Shown: positions 49,938 to 59,255, counted from the first letter of the stretch. The stretch: 64,000 nt of DNA from Methylobacterium fujisawaense (GCF_014138435.1 NZ_JACJIM010000003.1:663858-727857), one strand, 5' to 3'. Notes: a model not told the origin generated them from the letters alone. Program-made: numbers and translations.

Positions 49938-50977
49938 CAGGCGGCGTGCAGGCGGTGGTAGAGGGCGAGGTAATCCCGGGCCATGCGTTCGGCGGTGAAG
50001 CGCTCCTCGAACCGGCGGCGGATCGCGGCGCGGTCGAGCTGCCCGATCCGGGCGAGGGCCGCGACCGCCTCGGCTTCGCTGGAGACGATGAAGCCCGTCA
50101 CCCCGTCCTCGACGATCTCGGGAACCGAGCCGCGGTTCCAGGCGACCACCGGAGTGCCGCAGGCCATCGCCTCGATCATCACGAGGCCGAAGGGCTCGGG
50201 CCAGTCGATCGGGAACAGGAGCGCCCGGGCGCCGCCCAGGAGCTCGCCCTTCCGGGTATCGTCGACGGGCCCGAGATAGGTCGCGTCGACGCTCAGCAGG
50301 GGACGCACGCAGCGGTCGAAATAGTCCGGGTTGCCGACATCGATCGTGCCGCCGAGCCGGATCGGCAGACCGGCGGCGCGGGCGACCCGGATCGCCACGT
50401 CGGGCCGCTTCTGGTCGGTCATGCGACCCACGAAGGCGACATGGTCGTCCGGCGCGGCGCGGAAGGCGTAGCGCGCCCGGTCAATGCCGTGATGGACGAT
50501 GCCGGCCAGGTTCACGGCCGGGATGCCGGTCGCCTGCGCGGCCGAGATCGCCGCGACGGGCAGGTCGGGGAAGCCCTGGAAGAACAAGGCCCGGTCGAGC
50601 TCGTCGACCCGCCAGTGGATGGTGGTCAGGCTGCGTCGGCGCCGCGCGCCCAGCAGCGCCGCGTGGGCGAATTCGCCGTGGCAATGGACGATGTCGAAAT
50701 CGTCGAGCCGCTGCCGCAGGTCCTCCAGCTGCAGAGCCTCCAGGGCGGCGGGCACCCCGGGTGCGACGCACCCGTGTTGCCGTTCCAGCGCCGCGAGACT
50801 CGGGTAATTGCCGACGCGCGGTAAGTCTGTCGCACTGTCCGATGGGGCGAATAATGTTAGTTCCACACCCAAGCTTCGTAGCGCCGTGCTGAGATCGTGC
50901 ACAACCCGCTCGGTGCCGCCGTGATGGTCTGGGGGAACGGGAAAAATGTTCGGAGCGACCTGCGCGACGCGAAGCAC
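49937..50977 (-). CDS. GT4 glycosyltransferase
   Basis: 346 residues from GTG 50977, with AGAGG five bases upstream; the open frame continues upstream across the promoter sites, but this start fits the family. APNIFPVPPDHHGGTERVVH is the GT4 N-terminal glycine loop. VAFVGRMTDQKRPDVAIRVA and FPIDWPEPFGLVMIEAMACG carry the nucleotide-sugar site and E-x7-E pair. The gene opens the leftward operon and diverges from the SPS-like gene across two palindromes. Confidence 0.85.
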   Translation of the reverse strand: MLRVAQVAPNIFPVPPDHHGGTERVVHDLSTALRSLGVELTLFAPSDSATDLPRVGNYPSLAALERQHGCVAPGVPAALEALQLEDLRQRLDDFDIVHCHGEFAHAALLGARRRRSLTTIHWRVDELDRALFFQGFPDLPVAAISAAQATGIPAVNLAGIVHHGIDRARYAFRAAPDDHVAFVGRMTDQKRPDVAIRVARAAGLPIRLGGTIDVGNPDYFDRCVRPLLSVDATYLGPVDDTRKGELLGGARALLFPIDWPEPFGLVMIEAMACGTPVVAWNRGSVPEIVEDGVTGFIVSSEAEAVAALARIGQLDRAAIRRRFEERFTAERMARDYLALYHRLHAA

Positions 50978-50986
50978 GGCAACCTC

Positions 50987-51033
50987 TTTACATATGTTAA
51001 GCCGGGGCGCGGCGTTCGCTTTACATAAGTTAA
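50987..51033. promoter_or_regulatory. Two near-palindromic sites in the divergent promoter
   Basis: TTTACATATGTTAA (50987-51000) and TTTACATAAGTTAA (51020-51033) differ at one base and are nearly self-complementary. They are 33 bp apart, three helical turns, in the 93-base gap between two glycosylation operons. A dimeric regulator could bind both and control both directions. Confidence 0.65.
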
Positions 51034-51070
51034 GCGTTCTGCGGCGCGCGAGAGCCGCAGCGCACGCCTG

Positions 51071-53122
51071 ATGTTTGTCCTGCATATCGCCCTGCAGGGC
51101 TGCCTGCGCGGCGACGGCGTCGTCTACGGGCTCACCGCCGACACGGGCGGCCATATCCGCTACCTGCTCGATCTGGTCTCGGCCTCGGTGCAGGACCGCG
51201 ATCTCACGCGGATCGTGGTGGCGACCCGTCTGTTTCGCGGCTCCCTCGGAGCCGCCTACGCCGTGCCCGAAGAGCCGATCGCCGACAAGGTCACGCTCGT
51301 GCGGCTCGCGAGCGCGTCCCCGGACTACCGCGCCAAGGAGGCGATGCACGCCGAGGTCGCGTCCTTCGCCGAAAACCTCATCACCTGGATCGCCGCCCAG
51401 GCCCGGGCGCCGGATCTCATTCACGCGCATTACGCGGACGCGGCGACGGTGGCGGCCCTGGTGGAAGATCGCCTGGGCATCCCCTTCGTCTTCACGGCCC
51501 ATTCCCTCGGACGCGTGAAGGCAACGATGCTGGGCACGGCCCCCGTCCGGCCTGATCTCGCCCGCCGGATCGCCGCCGAGGAGGAGGCTGTGGCGCGAGC
51601 CCAGCTCGTGATCGCCTCCTCGCGGGACGAGGCGGAGGTGCAGTACGCCGGCTATGCGGCCTACGATCCCGGACGCGTCCGCGTCCTGCCTCCAGGCAGC
51701 GACCTCGCCCGCTTCGCCGCGGCCCAGACCCATCCCCGGGTCGACGCGGCGATCGACCGCTTCCTCGACGATCCGGACAGGCCGGCAATCCTGGCGCTCG
51801 CCCGGCCGGTGGCGCGCAAGAATCTCGCTGCGCTGGTGCGTGCCTACGGCGAGAGTCGTGCGCTCCAGGCCCACGCCAACCTCGTGATCATCGCCGGGAC
51901 CCGTGACGACATCGATACCCTCGACGGCGACATGGCCGCGACCATGCGCGACCTCCTCGTCCTGATCGATCGCTACGATCTCTACGGGCGCGTCGCCTAC
52001 CCGAAGACGCACCGTCCGGAGGACGTTCCGGCGATCTACGCCCATGCCCGGACGCGCGGCGGCCTGTTCGTCAACCCGGCCCTCAACGAGCCCTTCGGCC
52101 TGACGCTACTTGAGGCCTCTGCCGCCGGCCTGCCGCTGGTCGCCACCGACAGCGGCGGCCCCAACGACATCGTCGAGACCTGCGGCAACGGGCTCTTGGT
52201 CGATCCACGCACCCACGGGGCGATCGCGGAAGCGTGCCTGCGGATCCTGGGCGATCCGGTCCTCTACGCACGCTGCGTGGCTGGCGGCGCCCGGGCGGCT
52301 GCAGCCTACGACTGGGACCGACACGCCGCCCGCTATCACGTCCTGCTGCGCGCGCTGCTGTCCCCGGAGCCGCCCACCCGGACACCCCGGCAGCTGCTCG
52401 TCTGCGACATCGATAACACGCTGGTCGGCTGCGATGCGGCCATGGGAATCTTCCGCCGGTGGCGCAGCCGGCAGGCGGGGCTCGCCTTCGGCGTCGCAAC
52501 CGGCCGGTCCTTCCACAGCGCGATGGCCGTGCTGGAGCAACAGGACAGCCCCCGGCCCCAGGTAATGATCACCTCGGTGGGATCCGAAATTTACCACCTC
52601 GACGCCAACGGCGTGACATACACGGCTGACGCCGCGTGGCGCCGGATCATAGAGCCCGGCTGGGATCGGCCCGCCGTGCACGCAGCGCTCGACAGGCTTG
52701 ATGGGCTGAGCCCCCAGGGTCCTCTGGAGCAGCGGGCCCTAAAGCTGAGCTATTTCGGTGACACCGAGACCGAACGGCGCGTCCGCGCGCGTCTGGCAGA
52801 GGCCGGTATCGCCGCGCGTGTGATTCACAGTCATGGACGGTATCTCGACGTCCTGCCCGAGGCCGCCTCGAAGGGCACTGCCGTGGACCACGTCCGGGCC
52901 CTGTACGACCTGCCGGAGCATGCCGTGTTCGTGGCCGGCGATTCCGGCAACGACATCGAGATGCTCGGCGCCCGCGTGCAGGCGATCATCGTGGCGAACT
53001 ATTCCGACGACCTCGCAAGCCATGCCGCCCTGAAGCACTCCTACGTGTCCCGCCGGACCCACGCCCGGGGCATCATTGAAGGGGTCTCGCACTTCCGCCG
53101 GATGCTCGCCGATGCCGGCTGA
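51071..53122 (+). CDS. Sucrose-phosphate-synthase-like GT4 fused to a HAD phosphatase
   Basis: 683 residues from ATG 51071. Residues 1-435 are GT4 of the sucrose synthase/SPS type: GLTADTGGHIRYLLDLV, HAHYADAATVAALVEDRLG, FTAHSLG, AILALARPVARKNLAALVRA, NPALNEPFGLTLLEASAAGLP. From about 440 a HAD domain has CDIDNTLVG (nucleophile Asp), SVGSEIYH, and FVAGDSGNDIEML. The arrangement equals two-domain bacterial SPS with sucrose-phosphatase-like tail. It would make a sugar phosphate ester and dephosphorylate it. Leads the rightward operon. A product other than sucrose is possible given the surrounding glycosyltransferases. Confidence 0.85.
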   Translation: MFVLHIALQGCLRGDGVVYGLTADTGGHIRYLLDLVSASVQDRDLTRIVVATRLFRGSLGAAYAVPEEPIADKVTLVRLASASPDYRAKEAMHAEVASFAENLITWIAAQARAPDLIHAHYADAATVAALVEDRLGIPFVFTAHSLGRVKATMLGTAPVRPDLARRIAAEEEAVARAQLVIASSRDEAEVQYAGYAAYDPGRVRVLPPGSDLARFAAAQTHPRVDAAIDRFLDDPDRPAILALARPVARKNLAALVRAYGESRALQAHANLVIIAGTRDDIDTLDGDMAATMRDLLVLIDRYDLYGRVAYPKTHRPEDVPAIYAHARTRGGLFVNPALNEPFGLTLLEASAAGLPLVATDSGGPNDIVETCGNGLLVDPRTHGAIAEACLRILGDPVLYARCVAGGARAAAAYDWDRHAARYHVLLRALLSPEPPTRTPRQLLVCDIDNTLVGCDAAMGIFRRWRSRQAGLAFGVATGRSFHSAMAVLEQQDSPRPQVMITSVGSEIYHLDANGVTYTADAAWRRIIEPGWDRPAVHAALDRLDGLSPQGPLEQRALKLSYFGDTETERRVRARLAEAGIAARVIHSHGRYLDVLPEAASKGTAVDHVRALYDLPEHAVFVAGDSGNDIEMLGARVQAIIVANYSDDLASHAALKHSYVSRRTHARGIIEGVSHFRRMLADAG

Positions 53123-53996
53123 GCATGAGGAGGGGCCGGCTCCCAGCGTCCTGACCCTGGTCCGCGGCCGGGCCGACCGCCTCCGTAACCTGATGCAGGG
53201 TCTCGCCCGCCAGACGCTGCCCCCGCGAGAGCTGGTGATCGCCTGGATGCAGTCGGAGCGTGCGCCGGACCTGCCCGATCCCGGCTGCCCGATCCGGCAC
53301 CTCCACGTGCCGGGCGAGCCGATGCCGCTGGCCGCCGCGCGCAACCGGGCCGCCGAGGCAGCGTGCGCTGAACTCCTCGTCTTCCTCGACGTGGATTGCA
53401 TCCCGTCGCCGACTTTGACGGACGCCTATGCGCGGGCCGGCGCTACGGCGCAGGGGCTGTTGCTCGGCGAGGTCCTCTACCTTCCGCCTGGCGCGGGCAC
53501 CGGCGATTGCACGCCGGCGGTACTCGACCGCCTCGGCCGAGCCCATCCGGCCCGGCCCGCCCTGCCCGAAAACGGCCTGCGGCCGGAACCCGATGCAGGC
53601 CAGCTCTGGGGCCTGTCCTTCGCCCTACCGGCCGCGGTTTGGCGCACGGCCGGCGGCATGGACGAGGCCTTCGTGGGCTACGGCGGTGAGGAGACGGACC
53701 TCGCCGCCCGGCTTGCCGCCGCCGGGTTGCCGGTCTTCTGGGTCGCGGGGGCTCGCGCCTATCACCAGCACCATCCGGTCCACGTGCCGCCGCTGCAGCA
53801 TTTCGCGTCGATCCTCGCCAACGCGGCGCGTTTCCGGGCGCGGCACGGGCGCTGGTGCATGACCTACTGGCTCGACCAGTTCCGCGCGGCCGGGCTGATC
53901 GACTGGGACGTCGCCGCCCCCGCGATCCGCCTGATCCGCCCGCCGACCGAACCCGAGATCGCCGCGGCCCTGCGGCCCGACGCCCTGTTCTCTTGA
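53112..53996 (+). CDS. GT2 glycosyltransferase, paralogue 1
   Basis: 294 residues; ATG 53112 overlaps the SPS-like gene by 11 bases. GT2 signs: APSVLTLVRGRADRLRNLMQ, PLAAARNRAAEAACAEL, VFLDVDCIPSP (Asp-x-Asp), GYGGEETDLAARLA with the catalytic Asp-type acid, and GARAYHQHHPVHVPPLQHFA. The same ordered blocks occur in 55206-56147, so the two arose by duplication. Distinct acceptors are likely. Confidence 0.85.
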   Translation: MPAEHEEGPAPSVLTLVRGRADRLRNLMQGLARQTLPPRELVIAWMQSERAPDLPDPGCPIRHLHVPGEPMPLAAARNRAAEAACAELLVFLDVDCIPSPTLTDAYARAGATAQGLLLGEVLYLPPGAGTGDCTPAVLDRLGRAHPARPALPENGLRPEPDAGQLWGLSFALPAAVWRTAGGMDEAFVGYGGEETDLAARLAAAGLPVFWVAGARAYHQHHPVHVPPLQHFASILANAARFRARHGRWCMTYWLDQFRAAGLIDWDVAAPAIRLIRPPTEPEIAAALRPDALFS

Positions 53997-54018
53997 GAGC
54001 GAGCCCGAACCCACCGCC

Positions 54019-55164
54019 ATGAAGAAGCCGATCGCGTTCTTCGTTCATCATCAGGGCCGCGGCCACGCCAACCGCACGATGGCGGTGGCCGCCGAGTTTG
54101 CTCGTGACCGGGCCGTCTCGGTGCTGACCGCCGATCCACGCCTGTTCGACGGCTTCGGCCGCGACATCGAGATCGTGGCGCTGCCCAACATGATCGGCGC
54201 CGCCGTGCCGACGGCGCGCCTCTACGCCGAGCCGACGCCCCAGGTGATGCACTGCGTTCCCCTGGGTCTCGACGCGATGCGCCGGACGATGCGGTCGATC
54301 CTCGACCATCTCGACGAGCGCGGAATCGGCCTGTTCGTGGTCGATGTCTCGGCGGAGATCGCGCTGCTCGCGCGCATCGCCAGCGTGCCGGCGGTGCAGA
54401 TCCGCATGCACGGCGACCGGTCCGATATCGGCCATGTCGGCGCCTACGAGGCCTGCGTCGGAATGCTCGCCCCCTTCGACGAGCGCTTGGAGCAAGACGA
54501 TTACCCGGCACCCCTGCGCGCCAAGACCTTCTACAGCGGCGGCCTGTGCACCAGCGTCGACCGGGTGCCGGAGCGCGCGGAGGCCCGCGCCAAGCTCGGC
54601 CTCGATCCTGCACGGGAGATCGTGGTGGCGGTGACCGGCGGCGGCGGCAGCGGCACGCCCTTCGCGCCCCTCACGGTCGCGGCCCGCGCCGAACCCGACG
54701 CCCTGTGGCTCACCCTCGGGCCGACCCACCGCGAGGGCCACGAGACCGACTTTTCGAATCTGCGCGAACTCGGCTGGGTGTCCTCGGTCACCGACTACCT
54801 CGCCGCCGCCGACATCGTGATCGCCTCGGCGGGCGACAACACGGTCCACGAGGTTGCCCGGGTCGGCGGTCGCCTGATCGTGATGCCGGAATGGCGCTAC
54901 TTCGCCGAGCAGACCCGCAAGGCCGAGGCCCTGGTCCGGCTCGGCGCTGCCGTGCAGGCGCCCGCCTGGCCGGGTGATCTCCGGGGCTGGCGGGACCTCC
55001 TCGCCCGCGCCCGCGCCCTCGACGGGGCTCCCCTGCGGAGCCTCTACGCCCCCGACGCCGCTGCCCGCGCCGCCGGCTGGCTCGAAGGGCTGACCGACGC
55101 GCTCTGGGATTGCGGACCGGCCGGCGCCGAAACCGTCCCGCTTCCAGGCATCGCCGCCGAGTGA
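54019..55164 (+). CDS. GT28/MurG-like glycosyltransferase
   Basis: 381 residues from ATG 54019. The N-terminal FFVHHQGRGHANRTMAVAAE is a GT-B glycine loop of MurG/UDP-glycosyltransferase-like enzymes. VAVTGGGGSGTPFAPLT and the later SAGDNTVHEVARVGGRLIVM plus EQTRKAEAL form the C-terminal donor site. No membrane segment. Between the two GT2 paralogues in the operon. Confidence 0.8.
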   Translation: MKKPIAFFVHHQGRGHANRTMAVAAEFARDRAVSVLTADPRLFDGFGRDIEIVALPNMIGAAVPTARLYAEPTPQVMHCVPLGLDAMRRTMRSILDHLDERGIGLFVVDVSAEIALLARIASVPAVQIRMHGDRSDIGHVGAYEACVGMLAPFDERLEQDDYPAPLRAKTFYSGGLCTSVDRVPERAEARAKLGLDPAREIVVAVTGGGGSGTPFAPLTVAARAEPDALWLTLGPTHREGHETDFSNLRELGWVSSVTDYLAAADIVIASAGDNTVHEVARVGGRLIVMPEWRYFAEQTRKAEALVRLGAAVQAPAWPGDLRGWRDLLARARALDGAPLRSLYAPDAAARAAGWLEGLTDALWDCGPAGAETVPLPGIAAE

Positions 55165-55205
55165 CCGCCGCCGTCTCCCCAACCCAACCGGAGCCCGATC
55201 GCCTT

Positions 55206-56147
55206 ATGTCCACCGTCTCCGTGGTGACCCTCGCGAAGGGCCGGCCGGCGCATCTGCGCAACGTGCTCCGCGGCCTGGAGCGCCAGACGCAGCCCCCCGC
55301 CGCCTTCATCGTCGCGGTGATGCAGGAGACGCCCTACGACCTGCCCGAGGTCGGCTTCCCGGTGCATCAGATTCCGGTGCGGGGCCGCGAGTTGCCGCTG
55401 GCGGCGGCGCGCAACCGCGGCGTGGCGGCGGTCGACAGCGACGCCGTGGTCTTCCTCGACGTCGATTGCATCCCGGCGCCCGACCTCATCGCCGACTACG
55501 CGCGGGGGCTCTCCGAACTCGACGGGCTGCTGATGGGCGAGGTGCTGCATCTGCCCGAGCGCGCCACGCAGGGGACCTGGGACTATGCCGGCCTCGATGC
55601 CGTGGCGGAGCGGCATTCCGACCGCCGCGGGCCCCCGGCCTCCGGCATCGAGATCTGCAACGATTACCGCTGCTTCTGGTCGCTCAACTTCGCGATCCGG
55701 CGGGCCACCTTCCTGGCGACCGGCGGCTTCGACGAGCGCTACACCGGCTACGGCGGCGAGGACACCGACTTCGGCAAGCTCCTCGACCGAAGCGGCATCC
55801 CGATCGCCTGGATCAAGGGCGCGCGCGCCTATCACCAGTACCACCCGCACCACATGCCGCCGGTCCATCACCTCGAGAGTGTGGTGCGCAACGCCGAATT
55901 GTTCGAGGCCAAGTGGGGCTACCGCACCATGGGCCACTGGCTCTACGCCTTCAAAGTGATGGGCCTGATCGACGACACGCCCGATCGGCCGATCCGCATC
56001 CTGCGCCGGCCCGACGCCGCCGACCTCGCGCTGACTGGTCAGCTGGGCCACCAGCCCTACACCAACTCGGCGTCGGTGATCCGCGCCATCGAGGCCCGGA
56101 CGGATGCCGGGGCCGCCGCGAAATCGCCGGCGCCGGTGACGGCGTGA
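55206..56147 (+). CDS. GT2 glycosyltransferase, paralogue 2
   Basis: 313 residues from ATG 55206 (GGAG 12 bases upstream). A GTG at 55161 overlapping the previous stop (GTGA) would add 15 unconserved residues. Motifs: STVSVVTLAKGRPAHLRNVL, PLAAARNRGVAAVDSDAVVF, LDVDCIPAP, GYGGEDTDFGKLLD, and ARAYHQYHPHHMPPVHHLES. It aligns along its length with 53112-53996 but has a longer central insert (DYRCFWSLNFAIRR). Confidence 0.85.
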   Translation: MSTVSVVTLAKGRPAHLRNVLRGLERQTQPPAAFIVAVMQETPYDLPEVGFPVHQIPVRGRELPLAAARNRGVAAVDSDAVVFLDVDCIPAPDLIADYARGLSELDGLLMGEVLHLPERATQGTWDYAGLDAVAERHSDRRGPPASGIEICNDYRCFWSLNFAIRRATFLATGGFDERYTGYGGEDTDFGKLLDRSGIPIAWIKGARAYHQYHPHHMPPVHHLESVVRNAELFEAKWGYRTMGHWLYAFKVMGLIDDTPDRPIRILRRPDAADLALTGQLGHQPYTNSASVIRAIEARTDAGAAAKSPAPVTA

Positions 56148-57271
56148 GGATCGCGCTCCTTGCCCATCTCCGCCATCCGATCGCCCCGCCCTTCGCGGGG
56201 GGGCTCGAAGCCTATACGTGGAGCCTCGCGGACGGTCTCGCTGCCCGGGGCCACAGCGTCGCCCTGTTCGCCTCCGGCGACAGCGACGCGCGCTTTGCGC
56301 TGGATCCTGTGATCCCGGTCCATCACGAGCGGAGCCATGCCGGCCTGGAGCACCGGGGCGATGCAGGCCTGAAGGCTCATCTCGACGACGGCTACGCTTC
56401 CGCCTGCGACCGGATCGCTGCCGGGGGCTTCGATGTGCTCCACAACAACAGCCTGAGCCGTCTGCCCCTGGAGAAACGGCGCACCGCCGCGACGCCCACC
56501 GTCACGTCGCTGCACGTACCGCCCTACGACGCCCTGCGCTGGTTCGTGCAGGCGAGCCCCGCCCCGGGACACCGGATCACTGCGCCCTCCCGGGCGCATC
56601 TCGACGCGTGGTGGCCGGACGGGGCGCCCGCGGAGGCCTCGGTGCTTCACAACGGCATCGATCCCGCCGCCTGGCCGTATCGTCCGGACGGCGACGGCAG
56701 CGCCGTCTGGTGCGCGCGGATCACGCCCGACAAGGGCGCGCAGCACGCGATCGGCGCGGCGCGCCAAGCCGGCCTGCCCCTGACCCTGTTCGGCCCGATC
56801 GAAGAGCCGGATTACTGGGCGGCCCAGGTCGCGCCGTTGCTCGGCGGCTCGATCCGCTACGGCGGCCAGCTCAGCGGGACGGCCCTGGCCGCGGAGGTCG
56901 GCCGCGCCTCCGTGTTCCTGGCCACACCGTGCTGGGACGAGCCGTTCGGGCTGGCGGCGATCGAGGCGATGGCCTGCGGCCTGCCGGTCGCCGGCTTCGC
57001 CCGGGGCGCCGTTTCGGAGGTCGTCGGCGAAGCCGGGTCCCTCGCGGCACCAGGGGACCAGGCGGGTCTTGCCCGTGCCATCGGCGCGGCGCTCGTGATC
57101 CCGCGGCCGATCCCGCGCGCGCGTGTCCTGCGCCTGTTCACCCGCGCATGCTGGCTCGACCGATGCGAGGCACTCTACGCGCAGGCCCGCGCCGGGACTG
57201 ACCCCGCGGCCGCCAAACGCCTGCTCCTCCCGCGCCTTAGCCACAGCGTCCGTGTGAAAGCCGAGACATGA
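56144..57271 (+). CDS. GT4 glycosyltransferase
   Basis: 375 residues from GTG 56144, overlapping the previous TGA. LAHLRHPIAPPFAGGLEAYT, LHNNSLSRLP, VTSLHVPPYDALRW, VWCARITPDKGAQHAIGAAR and FLATPCWDEPFGLAAIEAMA show a complete GT4 with N-terminal glycine loop and E-x7-E. Part of the rightward operon, whose last gene overlaps it as ATGA. Confidence 0.85.
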   Translation: MRIALLAHLRHPIAPPFAGGLEAYTWSLADGLAARGHSVALFASGDSDARFALDPVIPVHHERSHAGLEHRGDAGLKAHLDDGYASACDRIAAGGFDVLHNNSLSRLPLEKRRTAATPTVTSLHVPPYDALRWFVQASPAPGHRITAPSRAHLDAWWPDGAPAEASVLHNGIDPAAWPYRPDGDGSAVWCARITPDKGAQHAIGAARQAGLPLTLFGPIEEPDYWAAQVAPLLGGSIRYGGQLSGTALAAEVGRASVFLATPCWDEPFGLAAIEAMACGLPVAGFARGAVSEVVGEAGSLAAPGDQAGLARAIGAALVIPRPIPRARVLRLFTRACWLDRCEALYAQARAGTDPAAAKRLLLPRLSHSVRVKAET

Positions 57272-57942
57272 CCCGACAGGATCCGATCGCCGCCTTGTGG
57301 CATGGTCGCGACCCCTTCGCGGATCCCCCGGAGGACCTACGCCCCGCCGACCTGCAGGGCTGGCGCAGCATCCACCCCTACCTCGAGGAGGCGGTGATCG
57401 AGTTCCGGCCCCGTGTGGTCATCGAGATCGGCACCTGGAAGGGGGCCAGCGCCCTCTTCCTCGCGCGAACCATGGCCGAGAACGAGGTCGCCGGCACCGT
57501 GATCGCGGTCGATACGTGGCTCGGAGCCGTCGATCACTGGGCGGACGAGGCGCTGTTCGCGGAACTCGCCACCGAGCATGGCTATCCGAGCCTCTACCGG
57601 ACCTTCCTGGCCAATGTGGTGCGCGAAGGCATGACGGACCACATCGTGCCGTTGCCGCTCGACTCGGTGAATGCCGCGGAACTCCTGCGTCTGCGCGGTG
57701 TGACCGCCGACGTCATTCATCTCGATGCTGGGCACGAGGAGACGTCTGTCGCGGCGGACCTGCGCGCCTGGTGGCCGGTCCTGCGGCCTGGAGGCCTCCT
57801 GATCGCCGACGATTACGACCGCTTGGGCGGCCGCTTCCCGGGTGTGACCCGGGCGGTCGATGCGTTCTGCGCCGAGGTCGGGGCGCGGGGGCCGTGGTCG
57901 CTGCAGGGCAAGTGCAAGTTCACCAAGCCGAATGAGGGCTGA
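57268..57942 (+). CDS. Class I SAM methyltransferase (Methyltransf_24-like)
   Basis: 224 residues; ATG 57268 overlaps the GT4 stop. RVVIEIGTWKGASALFLART is motif I. VIAVDTWLGAVDHW, DVIHLDAGHEETSVAADLRA and LLIADDYDRLGGRFPGVTRA show the catechol-O-methyltransferase/Methyltransf_24 layout with metal-binding Asp-like residues. Being the last gene of a glycan operon suggests methylation of a sugar. Confidence 0.8.
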   Translation: MTRQDPIAALWHGRDPFADPPEDLRPADLQGWRSIHPYLEEAVIEFRPRVVIEIGTWKGASALFLARTMAENEVAGTVIAVDTWLGAVDHWADEALFAELATEHGYPSLYRTFLANVVREGMTDHIVPLPLDSVNAAELLRLRGVTADVIHLDAGHEETSVAADLRAWWPVLRPGGLLIADDYDRLGGRFPGVTRAVDAFCAEVGARGPWSLQGKCKFTKPNEG

Positions 57943-58079
57943 TCAAGTGCTTCGCCTGTGCGCCGGCGATGAGGATCTGGTCGGCACGCTGACGACCTCG
58001 GGCGTCCATCTCATGGCAGGCGGCTGAACTTGGCGTCTTTCCACCCGGACCTTTCCATGAAACGCGGCATTGAGGGGAG

Positions 58080-58502
58080 ATGACCCATGCCTCCTCGAAC
58101 GCTGCGCCCTGTGCTCTCGTCGTCGACGACGACGGCATGGTCCGCATGGCTGCGATCGACATCCTGGAGGACGCGGGGTTTGCGACCTTTGCGGCCGCAT
58201 CCGGTGATACGGCGTTGCTCGTGCTCGAAGAACACCACGCGTGCATCGTGCTGCTGTTCACCGACGTGCAGATGCCGGGCGTACACGATGGCTTCGCCCT
58301 CGCTCGAAAGGTTGCGAGCGCCTATCCTCACGTCTCGATCGTCGTTGCGTCGGGGCAGGCCAAGCCCGGACCGAACGATCTGCCGGACGGAGCGCGCTTC
58401 ATCGGAAAGCCGTTCAGCGTGGACATCGTGAATCACCACCTGCGCGAGGTTCTGCCGGACGAGCAGAAGCCCGAGCCGCTGCGCAACAAGAACCGCGCCT
58501 GA
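58080..58502 (+). CDS. Single-domain response regulator
   Basis: 140 residues from ATG 58080. Receiver domain only: CALVVDDDGMVRMAAIDILE with the acidic pocket, the phospho-acceptor Asp in LLFTDVQMPGVHDG (about 62), and the Lys in FIGKPFSVD. No output domain is present, so it would signal through protein contacts. No histidine kinase gene adjoins it. Confidence 0.85.
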   Translation: MTHASSNAAPCALVVDDDGMVRMAAIDILEDAGFATFAAASGDTALLVLEEHHACIVLLFTDVQMPGVHDGFALARKVASAYPHVSIVVASGQAKPGPNDLPDGARFIGKPFSVDIVNHHLREVLPDEQKPEPLRNKNRA

Positions 58503-58749
58503 GAGGCGCGATCATATCTTCCGTCAGCACTCGCAGCTACGCAAGCATGCACGCGAAATGACTGTCGGCACCCCAAACGGACCCGGCGGCGATGTCTGCT
58601 TCGATGCATTCGCCGTCCAGAAGCGGACGGGCGGGACACCACCCCGAGCGGACGGTCCGATAGCGACCCAACTCGGTCGCAAGCGCGCATCTAAGCTTTT
58701 CTTCAAAGCGGACGTTCGAGTGCATAAGTCAGAAGCGGCTCCCCAGGCA

Positions 58750-59055
58750 TCAGTGCGCCGGCGACCGCTCCAATGCGTCCGACGAGCGCTTCTTCTTTTT
58801 GCGTTTGCTCACCTTCAACACCACGTCCAAGTTGTCCTCGGCGATGCGCTCAGCCAACACGAAGTCATGGAGTTCAGCGGTCGCTCCGTCTGAAGCAGCC
58901 GACGCTTCCGTCACAGCATAAAACGCCGCGCGAACGATCTCCTTCTTGCTCGCCTCCGGGTTCCGTTCGCGGATGGCAGAACGGATCGCCTTCGGCTTCA
59001 TCCCAGGGGCGGCAATCTCCTTCAGCGTGTCTGCGATCTCTCTGATCGATGCCAT
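58750..59055 (-). CDS. Hypothetical protein
   Basis: 101 residues from ATG 59055, preceded by AGGTGAG. Helical, with a winged-helix-like start (SIREIADTLKEIAAPGMKPK, IRERNPEASKKEIVRAAFYA) and a Lys/Arg tail (KRKKKKRSSDALERS). DNA or RNA binding is possible from the composition. The 246-base gap 58503-58749 before it has no gene and contains decayed repeat-like sequence. Confidence 0.5.
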   Translation of the reverse strand: MASIREIADTLKEIAAPGMKPKAIRSAIRERNPEASKKEIVRAAFYAVTEASAASDGATAELHDFVLAERIAEDNLDVVLKVSKRKKKKRSSDALERSPAH

Positions 59056-59221
59056 ATTGCTCACCTGCACCTCACCCGCTCGGCTGGGCCACAATCCCGT
59101 CGGCCAATGCGACGTTCCGATGACGCGGCCACACAGCCAGCTTCTTACGCGAGACGCATTGTTCACGCGAGCGTGAGGCCTTACCGAGCGGGCACGTTCT
59201 TCATGAGACCGGAACGCACTT

Positions 59222-59255
59222 GGGGCGCGTCTGCAATGCGGCGCGCCCCTCTTTC
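59222..59255. terminator. Hairpin with short T-run
   Basis: GGGGCGCG (59222-59229) and CGCGCCCC (59242-59249) form an 8-bp stem followed by TCTTTC on the plus strand. No plus-strand gene is just upstream, so its use is unclear. It sits between two leftward genes. Confidence 0.35.

Noticed and set aside
53443..55182. 579-residue antisense frame over the glycosyltransferase genes
   Set aside because: No recognisable motif, covers two well-supported genes and their junction.
58558..58893. 111-residue plus-strand frame after the receiver gene
   Set aside because: It crosses decayed repeat-like sequence and then antisense of a better-supported gene.
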